NCBI GenBank assembly: GCA_946902875.1
Contig: OX336345.1
Location: forward strand, 18,135,395 to 18,199,394
Length of the DNA stretch: 64,000 bases
DNA from: Nematopogon swammerdamellus
Taxonomy: Eukaryota; Arthropoda; Insecta; Lepidoptera; Adelidae
Direction: 5' to 3'
This document shows, one piece after another, positions 20,130 through 31,045 of this stretch (its first letter is position 1; the number at the start of each line of letters is the position of its first letter). The notes beneath the pieces are model-generated. The model did no database searches. It saw only the letters and a list, made by a program, of their open reading frames with translations, and was not told the DNA's origin. The translations under genes were made by a program, and so were the position numbers.

Positions 20130-20965
20130 CGTGCATAATAGTTAGAAATATAAAACACCCCGGTGAAGGAAAACACCTTGAGAGAACCTCGTACATTCTC
20201 TTGGATGTGAATAAAGCTTTGGCTTAAGTTTTTAATTTTAGCTTACTTAATTTGTTCATGTTGTGTTTAGCCTTAAGTACAGATAGTTCTAGCCATTTAA
20301 TATATATTTTAAAGATTTGTATGTACAGAACGATTCTGTGTGGTTAAACCTAATAAAAAAAAAAGCTTGACTAGAAGAAATGCTCTTCGGCCTTCCACAT
20401 CGCAGTAAAATTCATACTTATTTATTTATTTAATCAAATCGGAACTCCTAGCAGACCCCTCTCAAAAAAATTCAAAGAGATAAGTATTGTAAATTAATAC
20501 TACTTAACACCTGTCTCCCATTGGGCTAAGCCAACGGGCCTCAGTTTGACTTGTATGTCGCTTTACTAAATCAAACAGTTTGTATAAAATTTATGAAAAT
20601 TAATAAGTAGGTAATTCTGATTTATGTACTCACCAAATAGATTCCAAATTCACTAGTGTACAACGTCAGTAGGTACATTCACACACTATGAACGTAACGG
20701 AATTAAGAATTACGGTGGAAACTAAACCAATCTCTCGCTTTCTTATCTACTACACCTGGTCGTCTGCTTGCGGGGTAGCTAGGAAGTAGGTAGCATTAGC
20801 CAGATGTTTTGTCTTGAAACAATAGGCGCCTCCGAAATAGCCCGATGTTTATTGCCCCAACCCAATGCAATACACGTGGTCCTTTGTGTTGTGATTTAGT
20901 TGGAAGTTCCCACGGAATTTTAAATTGTTTGTCTGCTCAAAAATCTATTTTCTGAACACCGGCCA
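20130..20965. other. Unassigned interior of the hAT-like element
   Basis: AT-rich and non-coding. It includes GTGAAGGAAAACACCTTGAG near 20163, a string like the body of some tRNA-derived SINEs. Confidence 0.4.
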
Positions 20966-21228
20966 TAGTGGATACCTATTTCGGGGGGGGTTACAACCCC
21001 CCGAACCCCCCCCCCTGGGTACGGCCTTGGAGTAAACAGAGAGATTGTGATGTGAACGTAATAATTACGATTGGGACTACGACTGGACGAGGAAGCGAGA
21101 ACAGACGCGTTCAAATGTGTTCAAAGTCAACAGGACTTTGGACGTGCTGTAAATCAACAGGACTGTGAACATATGAATTTATTTATTCAACAGCAAAAAT
21201 AGGTATTAAATAGACAATTAACTAAAAA

Positions 21229-21446
21229 CTATAATATATAAAAAATCTCGTTTAAACTGTCTCCGAAATGACCGCGCAGGGTACCTGAAACACTCGCTGC
21301 ATTTCCACGCTGGATAGCAAGGGCTATCCGTTGCCTGAGGAATGTTTCGCAGTTAGGTACTCCTGACATTTCTGTTAATTTAGAACCTATTGACCGAACA
21401 AATTTATTTGATTCTTTACTCCAAGCTGTGAACATGTTCACTACGA
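21229..21446 (-). pseudogene. Retroelement C-terminal domain, AIQRGNAAS type
   Basis: The minus strand encodes WSKESNKFVRSIGSKLTEMS, then FLRQRIALAIQRGNAASVSG, ending at a stop near 21229. It is one of several copies of the same C-terminal domain in the window. The normal upstream part is missing: family A sequence and its tail lie directly upstream in the same direction. Confidence 0.7.
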
Positions 21447-21479
21447 CTGTAAAAACACAGACATTAAGATTTACACACA

Positions 21480-21752
21480 CACATGCCAAATGGTGTATCT
21501 CGACAATCGGGATAAGTAGAGTAATCGGTGTTGTTCTGCAAAAACTCTTGTAAATTACAGCACAACACCGCCCAACACGTTTAGCACTGTAATAGGACAA
21601 GATAACTATCAATGAGCAAGTAAGGCACGAAGACCCACCTGCTGCACGACTCGGTGGAAGTACCGTGCCAAGGTGAGAGGTGGCTAACCTGTCGCCCTTC
21701 AGCACGGCACTTTAGTCGCGTTTTACGAGATGCACGGGGAGAGACGGCGTGT
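21480..21752 (-). mobile_element. Family A element, antisense
   Basis: It contains CGACAATCGGGATAAGTAGAG, ACTCGGTGGAAGTACCGTG and the CACGGGGAGAGACG head. The head is cut at about 21752. Confidence 0.8.
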
Positions 21753-21834
21753 GGCCTACCCACACTCCGTTTTCCTGTCCCCGGCCGCCAGTGCAGTTAC
21801 TTCAACGGTCAAGTTTTTTCGGCTGAAATGCCCA

Positions 21835-21947
21835 GCCCACTGTCACTAGAGCTTGTCACCCGGTGTCCAATTTGTGGCCTCGGCGGATCGCCTCGTTACA
21901 CACCATATCGCCTAGCGATATTCCCAGCATGGTTGATGGGTGGGAAT
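21835..21947 (-). pseudogene. RTE-like LINE C-terminal scrap
   Basis: The minus strand encodes TMLGISLGDMVCNEAIRR, aligning with AMLVITLRDMVRNEAIRR in the fragment at 24426-24680. Stops follow at once. Confidence 0.6.
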
Positions 21948-21959
21948 TTCGCTACGGAA

Positions 21960-22605
21960 ATTTCGAGTTTGAATAATTATTGTTTTTAGCCACGCCGCGC
22001 GCCGCCGCCCCGTCGTCGTCAGCTACATATCTTCATACTATCTCATACCTTAGTTCATGTAACTAGATTTAACATCTTAATTTGTAATGACCAATGTCAA
22101 TACTGATTGACATCAGGCACGTAGTCCACCAGTTAAATTTTCACGCACACACACCTACATACGAGTATGCACACACGTAGTTTCCATTGTTGGACACATA
22201 TGCATCATTGACATTCCGTGACTGGACAAACGCTTTCCGAAACATCAGTCAGGGAACACTAATGGTGTGGGGTAGCTTAGTTAGCAGATATCCATCATAA
22301 GGGCAGTTTCAACAAGGATCCGAGGCACACGTAGAAAAATTAACAGATGGGTGGGGCTAGAAGACGCGCTGGCTTATTTTTTATCGAAGAATGATGAGCG
22401 CGGTGGTGGAGCTGGATCCCACGAAGTTCGTGGCAGATCGGCCGTACCTCCACCCTCGCATTTTGGTCCCTCGTGCGCTTCCTACATTACATATAGGCCT
22501 CCTCTACTCGCTCACCTAATAGATATACTTATTATATAAGTTCTTTGTCAAAAATGACAAATATGTGAATTGAGAAAGATATCATTTTTTTTGTTTTTAT
22601 ATATA
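21960..22605. other. Unassigned sequence
   Basis: No gene or repeat recognised; mixed composition. Confidence 0.35.
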
Positions 22606-22609
22606 GACA

Positions 22610-22803
22610 GCCGGCGCGGGTGTCTGTGACCAATACTTCAACGGAAGATCAGACACAGCCAATAACACCATTCCTCTCGAAACCACGCTCAGAGAGGCGC
22701 CATGCCGGCTATGAGGCGGACAAAAAGGTTGTCGTCTAATTTATTGACACGCCTTTTGAAGATTCCCAGGTTATAGGTGGTGGGGAACACACTCACCGGA
22801 AGC
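22610..22803 (-). pseudogene. Jockey-like LINE 3' end, antisense
   Basis: It is nearly the reverse complement of 5735-5918: the minus strand encodes YNLGIFKRRVNKLDDNLFV and the same 3' UTR (GGTGTTATTGGCTGTGTCTG). It is severely 5'-truncated. Confidence 0.75.
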
Positions 22804-22857
22804 ACAATCATAGCTTAGTTAGCTAAATTTACGTTCAAATATTGATTAATACCCAAC

Positions 22858-23085
22858 AAGCTAATCTCGCCATCAAAAAGGGAAACGTCAGTAGCGTACT
22901 GGGGACTTATGGCATTGACAAATTATTCATACGTGTAAAACGGTGTGTAGGAAGACCACCCGCCAGGTGGGACGACAACATCAAGTACGTCGGCGAAAAG
23001 CAGTGGTTCCGTACCGCTGGAGGCCGGAGGACTGGAGGAAATTTGGAGAGGCGTATGTCCTACAGTTGACGCTTACACGCTGACT
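22858..23085 (+). pseudogene. Joined remnants of two retroelement C-termini
   Basis: 22858-22912 encodes ANLAIKKGNVSSVLGTYG, the AIQRGNAAS-type ending. From about 22950 the frame encodes CVGRPPARWDDNIKYVGEKQ, the end of an RTE-like LINE, then shifts frame and continues as DWRKFGEAYVLQLT. The two domains normally belong to different element types, so an insertion or deletion joined them. Confidence 0.6.
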
Positions 23086-23099
23086 GACTGACATGTATA

Positions 23100-23230
23100 A
23101 TAGAAATTAATTTATTGCGCCAAAACATTTTAGGGAAATAAGCTCAATATAAAATTTATATGAAGTGCAAAGGCGGACTTATTCTTTAGAGAAATTTCTT
23201 TCAGACAACCTTTGGATGTTTGAGTGTCGT
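23100..23230 (-). mobile_element. LINE 3' end, antisense
   Basis: The plus strand reads TTTATTGCGCCAAAACATTT and GCAAAGGCGGACTTATTC, then GAAATTTCTTTCAGACAACC, the reverse complement of the TTGTCTGGAAGAA...GTCCGCC...CAATAAA 3' ends. Confidence 0.65.
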
Positions 23231-23900
23231 TTATTGTGTTATCTATCATTTATTTATTATGGAATATAGTTTTTTATTACATAATGAAAATCCATTGAAT
23301 GAAATAATCTTATTTGCTTTTTTTAAATATTTATTGCTATATTCTGTACAATTATTTAAATGAAATAATTAAATTAAATTAAATTTTCAATTCTTATTTA
23401 CTCAGATTATATTATTAAATTATATTTTAATGTTAAATTTACAAGTTAATTACATCCAGTCATTATTCGTAATTTTTCTCATTTAATTGTTTACTATAAT
23501 ATTCATTTGATCATTTCCCTAATACTGACGATTATCAGGAACATTTAACCTTCACTCAAAATGTCAAAAATACACCGACTTCATCAAGCCAGACGTCGCA
23601 TCCTCTCATCTCGCAGTCTCCGCGAGGCAGACATGCATCACAAGCGGTCAACCATTATTCTAATTGCTCACAAATTATAGCCAGTTTGATCGGGTTAGTG
23701 TTTAGTGCGGCCCTGCGAAGCCTCCGCTTGAAGTCTGTCTGCAGTAGTGTAGTCATGCAGTAGAGCGCCGATTATCCGAACGTCGCTCATCCGAACGACC
23801 GCTTATTCGAACAGCTTGAATTTAATTAATATTTTATTTGTAGTAAATGATTTAGCAGTTAAGTACCTAGCACGCAAGAATACCCAAGCATTAATTTTTT
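23231..23900. other. Unassigned, mostly AT-rich sequence
   Basis: No gene. The part at 23560-23760 is less AT-rich but unrecognised. Confidence 0.4.
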
Positions 23901-23903
23901 TTT

Positions 23904-24156
23904 ATGGAAACTGACACGGTTGGCTACATCACCTACAACATCCGTGATGTCAGCCCATAAGACCGGGGGGGTGAACTTGGTGCCATGTCAGTGCTTCCCT
24001 TCGGTCGCGCCGGCTACACTGAACTGGACGGAAAACACAAACCATTTACATAGCCGTTTCGACCGACCTTTCATTCAGTGCGCTGGTACCAACCCGGGCG
24101 GGTTAAACCCTACCACCTAGTAATATAAGAAGGGATTAGTCATATCCTTCAGTCGC
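23904..24156 (-). mobile_element. Family B element, antisense
   Basis: It runs TATGGAAACTGACACGGTTGG through CGACCTTTCATTCAGTGC and GGGTTAAACCCTACCACCTAG to AAGAAGGGATTAGTCATATCC and TTCAGTCGCCTTATA, so part of the shared head is kept. Confidence 0.8.
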
Positions 24157-24425
24157 CTTATAAACGACATACATCTATGCGTTTACTAACTCGGGTCATC
24201 TGTACTGTAGGATTCATGCAGACTGCAGACATATGAAAAGTTAAAGGAAAGTATAGGAAATGTTCTAGGTTTTCAATCTACAGGGTTATCTTTAGTGAAC
24301 CTCGACGTTGAAACAGCAAGTATTTTAACTTCGAGGGACAGAAAAAAATCCAAACATTCCTCTATTTTTGCGGAAATTTCTATTGTAAAAATATAAAGAA
24401 TTAATGTATATTTTTTTAATTTTTT

Positions 24426-24680
24426 CTAATTTTTTTCATTCTTTCTCTTACTGCAACGGTCATCGTCTCTTCGGCTAACGTGCCCAGCCCACCGCCACTT
24501 CAGCTTAGCCACCCGGTGTCCAATATCGACTACTTTGGTGCGTCGGCGGATTGCCTCGTTGCGCACCATATCACGTAGTGTTATTACCAGCATGGCTCGG
24601 TCAATTATTGCTCGTTGGACAACTTTGAACCTTTGGACAACAGCGACGATATGTTTCTCTAATTTCGAGTATACCACTCT
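24426..24680 (-). pseudogene. RTE-like LINE C-terminal fragment
   Basis: The minus strand encodes RAIIDRAMLVITLRDMVRNE, AIRRRTKVVDIGHRVAKLKW and RWAGHVSRRDDDRC. This is the typical region near the end of RTE-clade proteins, after the reverse transcriptase. The frame then becomes lysine- and asparagine-rich and ends. The hAT-like element at 24689 sits directly upstream. Confidence 0.75.
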
Positions 24681-24688
24681 ATAGCCAC

Positions 24689-25415
24689 CAGGGATGTTGC
24701 GGATGCGATTTATTTGACATCCGCGGATACGGATGCAGATGCGGATTTTTGGACGCTCACATCCGCGGATGCGGATGCGGATGCGGATGTTAACAAGATT
24801 GCTTGAAGTGCCGGTTAGTTTAAGTCCTTGAATAAAAGAGATTATGCTTTTAATATCTTTTATTGATCAATCAATTTTTAGTAAGAAAATTTCAAGATTG
24901 GGCTATTGTATTTAATGAAAAGTAACTTGTTACACTTTATGAATAACATTCACTTCTGGGACACTATACTTCGCCGCACTATATACAGTGGAAGTGGAAG
25001 TGGAATACTCGAGTCGGAAATTCAACTTAGAAGACGCGTCGTCGCGCGTGTTTATTTAGACACGCATGCATACACGAAACGTGACGGAATGAAATGACGC
25101 AATAATAATGGAAAACAAAATAATGGAAATCAAATTGTTCTATGTTGTATATCATGTTTCTTTATTTAATAAATTATTTGAATTTGAATTTGAAAGTCGT
25201 CAGCACTGCACTGCACCGTCGCACAGCATATTCCCTTCCTATTGGTCAATTGCCCACTCGCGGACTCCGCCCAATTTCATTCAAGTCTCAACCTGCACTA
25301 CATCCGCATGAGTTCCGCATCGATTTAATGCGGATGCGAATGCAGTGCGGATGTCAAAATCAATGCGGATGTTCCGCATTTACGGATGCGGATGCAAATA
25401 TCCGCAACATCCCTG
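24689..25415. mobile_element. hAT-like MITE built on a GGATGC hexamer
   Basis: The termini are CAGGGATGTTGCGGAT and ATCCGCAACATCCCTG, a perfect 16-bp inverted repeat. An exact 8-bp target duplication, ATAGCCAC, lies at 24681-24688 and 25416-25423. The subterminal regions are rich in GCGGAT or ATCCGC repeats facing each other. The interior (about 24800-25290) is AT-rich without a transposase. At 727 bp it is a non-autonomous element. Confidence 0.9.
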
Positions 25416-25423
25416 ATAGCCAC

Positions 25424-27025
25424 TTCATTTAACCAAAAAGCTAAAACGTATTTTAATATTTATTCTCATTCCATCACCCCGTAACCTAACCCAGCCAACA
25501 CTACTACACCACAACGCACGCGTATGATGCAATTATAAATTACGTGTCAATGCAGCATGTCGCATCCCAGTGGGGAATCCAGTGTACTACAGAACATAGT
25601 TTGGCACAACCGCTGATCAAAGTGCTACATGGTACAACCACTATTGGATTCTGTGTTCCTCGGTACCCGCGACAACAGCGCAATGTAATCAACAGTTCTG
25701 TGTTACATTGACTGTCATATACTAATTACTTCGTGTAAATGTAAATTCGTTATGTAGATGGACGTATATAATATATAATGTATTGCAAAATTATGTATGT
25801 AACTAGTACATAATGTTTTTTTTTAATATTGATATAACTATAACTTTCAGTGTGTCTTGTAATAATTTTACTAAACAACTGTTATTGATAACGAGAACAG
25901 CATTATGTATGTATGCCGATATATATTTATTTATATGTATAACTGTATGTACTTTTGAATCTGTAAGTATGTGTGTAACGAATGTATTTAATTGTATGTC
26001 AAATGTGTAAGTATCCCCGCTTGACTCGTAGAGAAAGCCTCTAGCTAGGCTCTAAATTTGCCTTTTGACACTTTGTGCAATAAAGTGTATTTTCATTTCA
26101 TTTCATAAATTATTTCATTCATAATTTTCATACATATTTTACAGGAAATAATTTAATGATATCATTGATTGATTGATTAGTTTATTGGTGAAAGAAACAC
26201 TCAGTATACTAGCAATGATGGTATTATTTATGTACATATTTAAAGTTTGACTTGGTGGAAGGTCGGTTGCTATTATTATCCTGTCACAAACAGTTAATCA
26301 CAATTAGTCACAAGTGATACCACATTACCACAAACACGAGAAACCTCTAACCGTGTGTCGCTCGTCTCGTAATGAATGTGAAACTTTCTCCAACGATTTA
26401 TTTCTAACTTATAATGAAAATTCACAGCTTCGACTTCGGAGTGGAAGGAAACATTCTATATTTTTTATTTATGTAAAGGACAAATGAAGCCGATTCCCAT
26501 TGTCTACCTACAAATACGTCGCAGAGTGACCCTCAGGAAAAATCTATAAAACTTTTTCGGTTTTAATGATTTTTTTTTTTCTTTTTTAGTTTCCGAAACG
26601 TAGTAGCTAAGTCTTCTATGTTTTAATAAATTTAATTTTCCTGTTAAAAACTGTGTTTCTGGCACCTTTATTTTGAATATGTTTTTATTCAAAATCATAC
26701 AATTTAGCATTTAGTATTTCAGTTAATACAGGACTTAGATAAAATAAAATAAAAACATATATGCAATATAGGTACATGTATTATTAATGTTTCAGATGTG
26801 TGCGTTATTCTATGTAAACAAATTTTTCTATGTGTGTGAGTATATTGTACTGTATTTATTTTTATCGCTATCACAATTTCATTTTGTTCGATAAGTTCTT
26901 TTTAATAATATAAATAAAAAGAGGGCTGTCTGAAATCAGAGCTGCGGCAAAGATGTGAGACAGACACCCATTTATCTTATTGTTTTCTTAATTTAAGTTA
27001 AATAATACCGTAATACCGTAATACG
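25424..27025. other. Unassigned AT-rich sequence
   Basis: No gene seen. 26030-26105 ends ACTTTGTGCAATAAAGTGTA and may be a LINE 3' end. The remainder is AT-rich with no named repeat. Confidence 0.4.
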
Positions 27026-27029
27026 TAAT

Positions 27030-27346
27030 ACCGTGTGGGGCCGGTACTATAAAAGCCCCACTGCAGCTCTCCCCGTGTATGTCGTAGAAGGCGACTAAGG
27101 GATATGACTCCCTTCTTATATTAGCTAGGTGGTAGGGTTTAACCCGCCCGGGTTGGTACCACCGCACTGAATGAAAGGTCGGTCGAAACGGCTATGTAAA
27201 TAGTTTGTGTTTTCCGTCCAGTTCAGTGTAGCCGGCACGACCGAAGGGAAGCACTGACGTGGCACCAAGTTCACCCGGTGTTATGGGCTGACATCACGGA
27301 TGTTGTAGGTGATGTAGCCAACCGTGTCAGTTTCCATAAAAAAAAT
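27030..27346 (+). mobile_element. Family B element with the head shared with family A
   Basis: The head ACCGTGTGGGGCCGGTACT and CTCCCCGTGTATGTCG is that of family A. After GACTAAGGGATATGACTCCC it continues as family B to the CATAAAAAAA end. It is one of three clear A-head/B-tail chimeras. Confidence 0.82.
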
Positions 27347-28105
27347 AATAATAATAATTCGTTCAATTGTCTAATCAAATTAAAATAAGATAAATAAACA
27401 TTCTTCATATTATTTTTCATATTTTTATTTCAATATCCTTGAACATGGAGTTTAAAAAAGATTCGCTTTATGTATGGACCGTCACAAAAAAGGTAGCCTC
27501 TTAAGTGTAAAGCTTAATATTACGAAAGATGAATAAATACAACATAACCAAAAATGTTTGGCTAAAAAGAAAATCCACTAATTAACCAAAACAAAACGAA
27601 AAACTCGCATTCAAAATCGTCTAGGAGTACGGCCTAACCTAATTACAATTTGAAAAGTTAAGTGGCGTGTTGTCTGCCAACAAGATTAAAGTCATCCCCT
27701 GCTTAACCCCTTTTACTTTATTTTAAATGGGACTCGTCAACGAAATATATCGCCCGGTTGAGGAAAAGACGAGCGTGTGTGGGGAAGTTAATGTAGTAAG
27801 TACATATGATTTGTTACCTTGCTCGATGGGGTAGATAATTTGAATTTAGAAGGAAGTTAATTAATTGGATAATACACTTTCAGTTGAAGTAGGAATGGAA
27901 AATTTTCGAAAATTTATAATAATGCTAACTGAACAGTTTGTTAGAAACTGCACCCGTGTAAAATGTCCCTAAAAACCGTATACTCGTAAGTCTAGATGAT
28001 TATATGATAACGTTAACGCAAACGGAGTCGCTATCACGCCTAGACTTACTTGTTGGAATAAACAGCAACAGAACTGACCCGTCACTTTGCAAAATAACTA
28101 CTTAA
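27347..28105. other. Unassigned AT-rich sequence
   Basis: No gene or repeat recognised. Confidence 0.4.
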
Positions 28106-28107
28106 AT

Positions 28108-28255
28108 TTTTTTTTTATGAAAACTGACACGGTTGGCTACATCACCTACAACGTCCGTGATGTCAGCCCATAACACCGGGTGAACTATGTGCCATGTCAG
28201 TGCTTCCCCCTTTGATCGTGCCGGCTACACTGAACAGGTCGGAAATATTTTCAGT
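28108..28255 (-). mobile_element. Family B element, antisense
   Basis: It matches from TATGAAAACTGACACGGTTGG to GGCTACACTGAACAGGTCGG. It is 5'-truncated. Confidence 0.75.
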
Positions 28256-28334
28256 ACAAATTTTGCCTTTTAATTTATATAGTGAGATTTAGTTGGTCTG
28301 GTTTTAGATTGACCTCTAACATGAAATTTAAGTT

Positions 28335-28682
28335 TTAATTATACATACCACACGCTGTATCCCGACAATCGGGGTAAGCAGAGTAATCGGTGTTGTGCTG
28401 CAGGTACTTTTGTAAATTACAGCACACCACCAACCACTGCGTAGCAGTGTATTAGAACAAGATAACTATCAAACAGAAGTAAGGCGCGAAGACCAACCTG
28501 CTGCATGACTCGGTGGAAGGACCGTGCCAAAATGAGAGGTGCCTAACCTGTTGCCCCTTAGCATGGCACCTTGTCCTTATCCCTTAGTCAACTACATTAA
28601 CTAGTCGTCTTTTACGACATGCACGGGGAGAGATGCAGTGGGTCTATTCTTTTTAAGTACCGGCCCCACACGGTAAACAATT
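28335..28682 (-). mobile_element. Family A element, full length, antisense
   Basis: It runs from TACATACCACACGCTGTATC to ACCGGCCCCACACGGTA, with CTCGGTGGAAGGACCGTGCC and CACGGGGAGAGATGCAGTGG. A small extra stretch interrupts the head near 28585-28605. Confidence 0.82.
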
Positions 28683-28734
28683 TACAATATTATCAAATTT
28701 TGTTGTCAATAATATTAATAACATAATGTGAAGG

Positions 28735-28862
28735 TGCACCTAGCCGGCCGACATGGTATTCGCAGCCCCCGTAAATATCTGAATGCCCGTGGGCGCCGTC
28801 GGACTACACCTCTGCGTTAGTCTGGCGAGCGCCACAATATGTAGTGCTTCCCATAAAAAAAA
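28735..28862 (+). mobile_element. LINE 3' tail
   Basis: It contains GCCGGCCGACATGGTATTCG, GAATGCCCGTGGGCGCCGTC and an A-run, a diverged version of the Jockey-like 3' UTR at 40157-40260. Confidence 0.55.
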
Positions 28863-29316
28863 ATATTTAAAAAAATACATAAAATTTTTTTATGTTCAAT
28901 CGTGATTCATTTTTCCATCCGCACATAGGTATTAAAGAATACAATTGCACTGCACATGCAAACTTGAGATTTACCACAAAAGTACACATGTCGACTCAGC
29001 GGAAGCGGGCGGTGGGAGAAAAAGCCTCTAGAATGTTTTATTCAAATTTACTTACATTTACACTAACGGGAACGACCTCTGCCACCGTGAATTGTATTCC
29101 CCAGTCAGTCCATATATCTTCTTCACGGCGGGGTAAGCGTGCTAGCTATTTATTTATTTCACGTACGGCAAAAGAAAATATGTTGCAAACCTCTGGCGGG
29201 CACGAGCGAGGTCAGACAGACTGCGTTTGAGCGGGAGAATATAAGTCGTTTTCTGGTTGGAAAGTACGAAATTAGTGGTTGAAATTAACAATTTGGAACA
29301 CACTTAAAGAATCCTT
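28863..29316. other. Unassigned sequence
   Basis: A 112-codon open frame (28892-29230) spans it, but the translation has no motif and no intron or start context that I can support. Confidence 0.35.
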
Positions 29317-29317
29317 C

Positions 29318-29540
29318 CTTACCTATAATAAAATCCAACGTCTGCTTTCTGTCTGAGTGTCTGAGTGTCTGTCTGTCCGCTTATAACTCAAGAACGACTA
29401 AACCGATTTTAATAAAAAAAAATATACGGATAGCTTGATTCTTCCCATCAACTATAGGCTACTTACTATCACGCTAAATGGCTTATGAGGTTAGCAGTGA
29501 AGTGAAATATGAGAGCGGGCGGAGCCGCGGGCACAGCTTG
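29318..29540 (+). mobile_element. Family F element, copy 2
   Basis: It is nearly identical to 13010-13245 over its whole length, including both ends, with only a few substitutions and one short length difference in the CTGAGTGTCTGAGTGT repeat. Confidence 0.7.
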
Positions 29541-29553
29541 TATAATTATAATA

Positions 29554-29885
29554 TTATAATAACCAGTACATACGTTCCTTTAAGTACGACTTCCAACATC
29601 CATCATCAGCCTGTATCGGTCCACTGCTGGACATAGGCCTCTCCCAAGACATGCCACCGCGGTCTTCCGCTCTTCTCATCCATCCACTCCCGGCTACCTT
29701 TTTTAGGTCATTTGTCCAACTAGCCGGGGGGCGTCCCACGCTACGTTTGCTTGTACGTGGCCTCCATTCGAGCACCCGTCTACCGCGTCTACCCCATCGG
29801 TTGTAGGGTCTACGACAGATGTACCCAGCCCACTGCCACTTCAGCTTGCTTATTTTCTTAGCAATGTCGACTACCTTAGTTCTTT
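29554..29885 (-). pseudogene. RTE-like LINE C-terminal fragment
   Basis: The minus strand encodes RTKVVDIAKKISKLKWQWAG, VLEWRPRTSKRSVGRPPASW and TNDLKKVAGSGWMRRAEDRG, then shifts frame. This is the same region as 24426-24680 and 22950-23085 but further diverged between them, so it is an independent copy. Confidence 0.78.
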
Positions 29886-30004
29886 ACGACTTAAGATAGT
29901 TCAATGACGAAATTAAAGAGAGACGGTCGTCTCCGACCAGAATTTATATTAAACCTGAATTTCAGACATTAGCGCGGCCAATGTGTTTTCAACGTCGGCA
30001 CAAT

Positions 30005-30138
30005 TTTGACAAGGTGAGAGGTGGCTACCCTGTCGCCCTTATGCACGGCATCTTTTTAGCAGCAGCCTTTTACGATATGCACGGGGGAAAGATGCAGTGG
30101 TTCTATTCTTTTTAAGTACCGACCCCACACGGTACATA
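30005..30138 (-). mobile_element. Family A head, antisense, 3' truncated
   Basis: Only the head half is present: AAGGTGAGAGGTGGCTACCC, GATATGCACGGGGGAAAGATG and ACCGACCCCACACGGTAC. Loss of the 3' end is unusual for a retroposed copy and suggests a later deletion. Confidence 0.7.
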
Positions 30139-30805
30139 GATTATAACATTGTGAACGCAAAATTAATTTAAATATAAAAACATTATATTTAAAATAATTT
30201 TGCGTTGTTCGTTAATAATACAATTAAAATTAATCACTATATGCGCGACAATATTACTATGAACATATCCTCTGAAATGTTTCAAAAGTTAAACTTAAAA
30301 CAAAGTTTAACTAAGTCTTTCTCCTTTTATTTATTACTCCATCCCGCTGAAATAACGCGAGAAAACCCCCGTAAACTCCCTCCTGTAATACAGCAGTGTA
30401 TCGTAACGTATTATATTTGCCATCAATATAAGCCGCAGTGTCTTATAAATTATGTGAGGTGCTCCAAGCTCTCATTTGCTGATGAAGTTTTTACTCCCCG
30501 GGGACGATAACCAATCACGGCTTCGCACTCACACAAACACATGCACACGCACCCTAGTACATACACGGACGCATCTGTGTTGGTGAAGGCTATTGGCGTG
30601 AAAAAGTTGAAGAGAAAATATTGTTGGAAGAAATTTATCTTATGTTTTCTTATTTTGTTAACAGCGGATGTTATGCTATTCAACTATGACGACACTATAT
30701 TTGCCGTGTTTCGCATTTGAATTTGTATGTATTATGAGCAAAAAGGTTGATAATGTTATTAAGTACAAGTGCAGTCTACAGTGTATTGAAAAAAAAAAAA
30801 AATAT
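30139..30805. other. Unassigned AT-rich sequence
   Basis: Open frames at 30205-30510 (plus) and 30450-30683 (minus) show no family motif. A short near-palindrome of AAATTAATTTAAAT type lies at 30160-30200. Confidence 0.35.
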
Positions 30806-30809
30806 TGAA

Positions 30810-31045
30810 AGCGCGACATGTTTCGCCTATCTACCCATACATAAGGTGTCTAGCGACGCCCATGGACATGCGGTCGCATGCGGGGGCTGGGAATGCCATG
30901 CCGGCCTGACAGGTGCATATTTCCGCCCCTCTAGAAGGACCCGATACTGTATTTGGGTGGGTGGGGGTATATATGGACATGGAGAGCATTCCAGAGTTTA
31001 CCGGTTCTGTAGAGGAAACATCTGCAGAAGCGATTGTTAAAAAGT
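30810..31045 (-). pseudogene. Jockey-like LINE 3' end, antisense, diverged
   Basis: The plus strand reads GCGCGACATGTTTCGCC, GACGCCCATGGACATGCGG, AATGCCATGCCGGCCTGACA and TTTACCGGTTCTGTAGAGG, each matching the 3' end of 40157-41983. Confidence 0.7.

Larger units (their letters stand above)
18197..21029. mobile_element. hAT-like non-autonomous transposon, 2.8 kb
   Basis: The ends are CAGGGCCGTACCCAGG (18197-18212) and its inverse CCTGGGTACGGCCTTG (21014-21029), 15 of 16 matching. The 8-bp target duplication GAGTAAAC is exact on both sides (18189-18196 and 21030-21037). CAGGG termini plus an 8-bp duplication fit the hAT superfamily. I find no transposase inside. The interior holds a G-tract, a duplicated block, a family C element with an embedded palindrome and a family B palindrome, so it has been a landing site for other repeats or is a composite. 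Confidence 0.78.

Noticed and set aside
21229..21705. A single 158-codon minus-strand protein
   Set aside because: Its first half is translated family A repeat; only the last about 70 codons are a true retroelement domain.
28892..29230. 112-codon open frame
   Set aside because: No recognisable domain, no supporting splice or promoter context.
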